A stretch of DNA of 52,473 nt. Origin: Acrasis kona (taxonomy: Eukaryota; Heterolobosea; Eutetramitea; Acrasida; Acrasidae). Both the position numbers and the translations under genes were made by a program. The notes beneath the pieces were generated by a model. The model had not been told where the DNA came from and did no database searches. It was given only the letters and a program-made list of their open reading frames with translations. The stretch covers positions 1-52,473 of the forward strand of contig JAOPGA020000642.1 in assembly GCA_026419775.2 (NCBI GenBank), written 5' to 3'. Below are positions 51,607 through 52,473 of this stretch, piece after piece; the first letter of the stretch is position 1; each line of letters begins with the position of its first letter.

Positions 51607-51821
51607 GACCTGGCAGTTGGTTATGACGAAGTAAGATGTAATTAATATTTGAAGTACGTGGAAACAACATCACTGCATTTTAAAAAGACATTAATTAACC
51701 AACATCTTTATTTTTCTTTTGTGTGATCTGTTTCCTTTGTACAAAGCCTCTACTTACTACTCTACATCACCATTATTACTGTTTCCATAAAACTAACAGT
51801 AGTAACCTTATAACTAATTAA

Positions 51822-52473
51822 ATGAGCTTTTGTAACTGGGTGCAATATTGTAAACGATGGAATGAAAAGGGATTGCGGAGGTTAAGGCTGACGTTGAGTT
51901 GCGACTCTCCAAAGTCAACCAACAAAACAACGAAGAGTACGAAGAAGATGTAGGGCCAGTCGTAGTTGAATCAGACGAGGATGAAGACGAAGATGACGAT
52001 GAACAGGTTCCCGTCAAGCCTAAAGGCTCCGTGCTCAATTTGATGTCCTATAAGGATATCAAGGAGGGCGAACGATATGCGAAGATTACGCATGAGTTCC
52101 CATTTTATAAGCCTATTCTCAAGAAAGGTTTGACAGACAATGGCCTCGAGCTATCCAGGTTCAGACCTGCAGTTGTTGATAGGGTTGTTGAGGATGCACC
52201 AACACACTTAAAGGAAGTCCTTCGTACATCTACCGAGGATACTTGTATTATTGGTAGAATAGCCGAGCATGCACTACATGGTTGCGACATGATAGCACAG
52301 AAAGAGGGAGAGTCACCGTTCAACAACATTCTGTATGCGGCCCTTGTTCTCATCAGAGAAGTGGCTGAGAACAAAGTAGGGTTTGATAGCAAGTTAGGCG
52401 GGGACATCACACACGCCAAGAAGGTAGCTGAGCATGTAAAGGACACGGAAGACATTCTTGGCCGATTTAATAA
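51822..52473 (+). CDS. Unidentified acidic protein (3' partial)
   Basis: The proposed start is ATG 51822 with a 10-nt first coding exon, a 38-nt intron (51832-51869) and a frame open to the window end. This gives MSFWIAEVKADVELRLSKVN, then an acidic run (ESDEDEDEDDDEQ). A helical region follows (HALHGCDMIAQKEGESPFNN, YAALVLIREVAENKVGF), cut off at DILGRFN. Without the intron an in-frame TGA precedes the body, so splicing or another start is needed. I do not recognise the family. Confidence 0.6.

Noticed and set aside
1..52473. tRNA, rRNA, CRISPR, insertion sequence or bacterial operon structure
   Set aside because: None seen: no tRNA A/B-box sequences recognised, no spaced repeat arrays, and spliced genes with signal peptides and KDEL show a eukaryotic nuclear region.

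Overview
The window is nuclear DNA of a unicellular eukaryote, most likely an amoeboid or flagellate protist. I lean towards Heterolobosea (Naegleria/Acrasis-like), but this is an inference. The supporting signs are very dense genes, GT-AG introns that are almost all 34-49 nt long, a strongly divergent tubulin, a plant-type RNA-dependent RNA polymerase (RdRP), and a mix of signalling genes typical of free-living amoebae (G-alpha, RGS, RasGEF, 7TM, LRR). I saw no transposon, tRNA, rRNA or CRISPR array. About 35 protein genes occupy most of the sequence. Many neighbours are convergent with 9-25 bp between stop codons, or divergent with about 50-70 bp between start codons.

Layout. 1-5950: a GPI-anchor-type glycoside hydrolase (5' end outside the window) convergent with a GH38 alpha-mannosidase. 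6000-15600: housekeeping genes, namely a 12-exon cullin, an LSm protein, glutaminyl cyclase, a Ser/Thr/Pro-rich coiled-coil protein, a START-domain protein, PLAA/Doa1 and the mitochondrial succinate dehydrogenase iron-sulfur subunit. 16238-17953: a secreted protein made of eight ~66-residue repeats separated by dibasic sites, with a TATA box upstream. 18018-19215: a G-alpha-like protein lacking both catalytic GTPase residues. 19531-23898: an RdRP fused to an N-terminal RWD domain through an RGG-type repeat linker. 24100-33900: small hypothetical genes, a half-length CDC123, an SH3BGR-like protein, an LRR protein and a seven-transmembrane receptor-like protein. 33951-34045: a near-perfect hairpin. 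34706-46555: a WW/coiled-coil RasGEF, a stand-alone gamma-COP appendage protein, an RBJ-like GTPase, COP9 subunit 3, nicolin-1, ACMSD, an RGS protein with a duplicated terminal segment and a trypsin-fold peptidase. 47355-52473: a divergent tubulin without an acidic tail, a KDEL protein disulfide isomerase, a broken ribonucleotide reductase small subunit, and an unidentified gene running off the end.

Themes. Ubiquitin/NEDD8 biology is represented by a cullin, the CSN3 deneddylase subunit and PLAA. Heterotrimeric and small G-protein signalling is represented by 7TM, G-alpha, RGS, RasGEF and RBJ genes. Secretory biology is represented by two exo-/cell-surface glycosidases, a PDI, a possible propeptide and a coat-appendage protein. 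In at least ten genes the TAA stop codon lies inside the AATAAA poly(A) signal, so coding sequence and 3'-processing signals are physically merged.

Exon joins were made by hand from GT-AG sites, reading phase and family motifs. They are consistent in phase but unconfirmed by transcripts.
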